6,289 bases of DNA from Deltaproteobacteria bacterium (lineage in GTDB: Bacteria > Desulfobacterota > Desulfobacteria > Desulfobacterales > JAFDDL01): positions 1 to 6,289 of the forward strand of contig JAFDDL010000230.1 in assembly GCA_019310865.1 (NCBI GenBank). The letters are read 5' to 3'. Made by a program: the position numbers and the translations under genes. Below are positions 5,276 through 6,289 of the stretch, piece by piece. The notes below the pieces were generated by a model, which saw only the letters and a list, made by a program, of their open reading frames with translations, made no database searches and was not told where the DNA came from. Position 1 is the stretch's first letter; each line of letters opens with the position of its first letter.

Positions 5276-5926
5276 TTACCAGGATCGAGCCCCACGCCGG
5301 CCGCCCATTTCGAAACCGATAAAGGCGCGGGTGAAAAAAAACAGAATCATATGCCCCAGTTTGGAACAGGGGATCAGGATGAGCAGAATTTCACCTGAGA
5401 GGATATGTAGCAGCATCATCAAATGGTAGGGCCCCCATTGATGATATGCCAAAAAGCCGGTCACGAACGGCGCAAGCGTAAGAAGCAGCAAGGTGTAGTC
5501 CCACAGGCCTGTCAGGATTCGAACCTCCGGTCTGTAAAGACGCCGAATGAAAAGAAACAGGCCCGATCCCACCACCATAATCGTCAAGACATCCGCCAAA
5601 GCATCCGGCATCGACCACAGTCGCACCCCCCAGGCCTCATCCAGGAAAATATTGTGAGCATCAAGAAATATCGGTGTCGCAAGCAATGCCAGATGAAACA
5701 GATAAACCATCAGACCAAAAACCGGTTGCTGCCTCAGGGACGCACTTCCAAGCGGAATCAGCCATTGAATTACAGATCTGGCGGCCCAGCCAAAACTGAC
5801 ATGATTATATAAAACCCGATCTCTCTCCCGGCTCAGGCCGAATAAAAAAGCCATGCGGATCAAGAGCCCAACCACAAAAAAAACAGCGGCAATCCAGAGG
5901 GCCGGGCCGATTAGAAAGTCATACAT
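5276..5926 (-). CDS. NarI/DsrM/TmcC-like membrane cytochrome b subunit
   Basis: An inner-membrane protein of 216 residues (ATG at 5926) resembling the respiratory nitrate reductase gamma-subunit family, to which DsrM and TmcC belong; E. coli NarI has about 225 residues. Hydrophobic segments lie at roughly 5-30, 68-89, 108-128, 142-161 and 167-198. Histidines inside or next to them, H78 (YLFHLALLATP), H91, H162, H168, H174 (LLHILSGE) and H192 (SKLGH), are candidate b-heme ligands; which pairs bind heme is not certain. The likely role is menaquinol oxidation or menaquinone reduction, with electrons passed to or from the iron-sulfur protein encoded immediately downstream. A TTG at 5932 in the same frame would add two residues, but AAGGA at 5940-5936 is better spaced (9 bases) for the ATG. 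No cytochrome c or periplasmic subunit gene adjoins it here. Confidence 0.88.
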   Translation of the reverse strand: MYDFLIGPALWIAAVFFVVGLLIRMAFLFGLSRERDRVLYNHVSFGWAARSVIQWLIPLGSASLRQQPVFGLMVYLFHLALLATPIFLDAHNIFLDEAWGVRLWSMPDALADVLTIMVVGSGLFLFIRRLYRPEVRILTGLWDYTLLLLTLAPFVTGFLAYHQWGPYHLMMLLHILSGEILLILIPCSKLGHMILFFFTRAFIGFEMGGRRGARSW

Positions 5927-5935
5927 GAGCAATTT

Positions 5936-5940
5936 TCCTT
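5936..5940 (-). promoter_or_regulatory. Ribosome binding site of the membrane cytochrome b subunit
   Basis: AAGGA on the minus strand, 9 bases before the ATG at 5926 and only 3 bases before the alternative TTG at 5932. The spacing favours the ATG. Confidence 0.6.
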
Positions 5941-5974
5941 CATGAATTTATTTGATTAATTGCCCGATACAATT

Positions 5975-6289
5975 TTACAATCGCCAGTAAGTGATGTTGT
6001 GCGCAGCGGCTCGCGCCGGATCGAACACCCCTTTCACATCAGCAAAAAGCGCCTTTCCATCGACACACAGCCGCGCCAATTTTTTCAAACCAAGCTGCCG
6101 ATATTGAGCATGCGCCACGGACAGAATCACCGCATCTACCTTTTCCAGCGCATCGAAACCCTGAAGGGTCAATCCATAGTAGGCATGCGCTTCTTCGGCA
6201 TCCGCCAAAGGATCATGCACCATCACCGTCACACCGTAGTCTTCCAATTCGGCAATGATATCCACGACCTTAGTATTTCGAAGATCCGG
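5975..6289 (-). CDS. Nucleotide-sugar dehydrogenase, C-terminal part (UDP-N-acetylhexosamine dehydrogenase, TviB/WbpA-like; 5' end outside window)
   Basis: The last 104 codons of a leftward gene. The frame is open through the window edge (the first visible residues read PDLRNTKVVDIIAELEDYG), so the GTG at 6265 is internal and not a start. The visible part is the C-terminal UDP-binding domain of the UDP-glucose/GDP-mannose dehydrogenase family. PDLRNTKV corresponds to the conserved segment after the substrate-binding region, followed by VHDPLADAEEAHAYYGL, DAVILSVAHAQYRQLG and LFADVKGVFD. The VAHxxY/F and DxKG motifs are those of the TviB/WbpA/WbpO group, which oxidises UDP-GlcNAc or UDP-GalNAc at C6 to the uronic acid using NAD+, for capsule or O-antigen synthesis. 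The substrate cannot be fixed from this end alone. It ends 48 bases before the membrane subunit ATG with no clear terminator, so read-through is possible although the functions look unrelated. Confidence 0.9.
   Translation of the reverse strand, partial: PDLRNTKVVDIIAELEDYGVTVMVHDPLADAEEAHAYYGLTLQGFDALEKVDAVILSVAHAQYRQLGLKKLARLCVDGKALFADVKGVFDPARAAAHNITYWRL

Noticed and set aside
5423..5812. A 129-codon plus-strand open frame opposite the membrane subunit gene.
   Set aside because: The product is very basic and Gln/Lys/Arg-rich, as expected for the antisense of a hydrophobic membrane gene.
5975..6265. A complete 96-residue protein starting at GTG 6265.
   Set aside because: The frame stays open to the window edge, and the residues upstream (PDLRNTKV) are a conserved part of the dehydrogenase family, so the gene is truncated by the window and not a small gene.

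Overview
The window looks like a piece of a chromosome from an anaerobic, respiring Gram-negative bacterium. The best guess is a deltaproteobacterium (Desulfobacterota, sulfate-reducer type). This rests on two things: an outer-membrane TonB-dependent receptor, which requires a Gram-negative envelope, and a two-gene cytochrome b / CCG-type iron-sulfur module of the DsrMK/Tmc/Hmc kind, which is abundant in sulfate reducers. The taxonomic guess is inference, not proof. No RNA gene, CRISPR array or transposase gene was seen.

Left half (1-3798): a cell-surface signalling locus of the FecA-FecI-FecR type. A TonB-dependent receptor with an N-terminal STN signalling domain runs leftward from 1795 and is cut by the window edge. 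Diverging from it are an ECF sigma factor (about 2105-2671) and its FecR-type membrane anti-sigma factor (2668-3798), which overlap by 4 bp. In the expected circuit, a ligand (classically a ferric siderophore or ferric citrate) binds the receptor, the STN domain contacts the periplasmic part of FecR, and the sigma factor is released. The roughly 310-bp divergent control region holds the main new observation. Two outward-facing copies of a bipartite motif, TGGTGGGWGGTTT-N11-CGTT, lie one in front of each transcription unit with identical spacing. They are good candidates for the ECF sigma factor's own promoters on both sides. A sigma-70-like promoter for the sigma/anti-sigma operon lies between them.

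Middle (3799-3922): a compact intergenic repeat element. It is a 28-bp inverted repeat with a 4-base loop. The left arm's outer part is duplicated as a 22-bp tandem and the right arm's outer part as a 17-bp tandem. It resembles REP/REPIN elements and separates two convergent operons. The right-hand gene's stop codon lies inside the last repeat copy.

Right half (3917-6289, all leftward): the 3' end of a nucleotide-sugar dehydrogenase gene (UDP-N-acetylhexosamine dehydrogenase type, surface polysaccharide synthesis) is followed by a NarI/DsrM-like membrane cytochrome b subunit and a DsrK/TmcB/HdrD-like iron-sulfur protein. The last two form a tight pair that probably passes electrons between the menaquinone pool and a cytoplasmic partner. 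No cytochrome c or other Dsr/Tmc/Qmo subunit is present beside them in this window.
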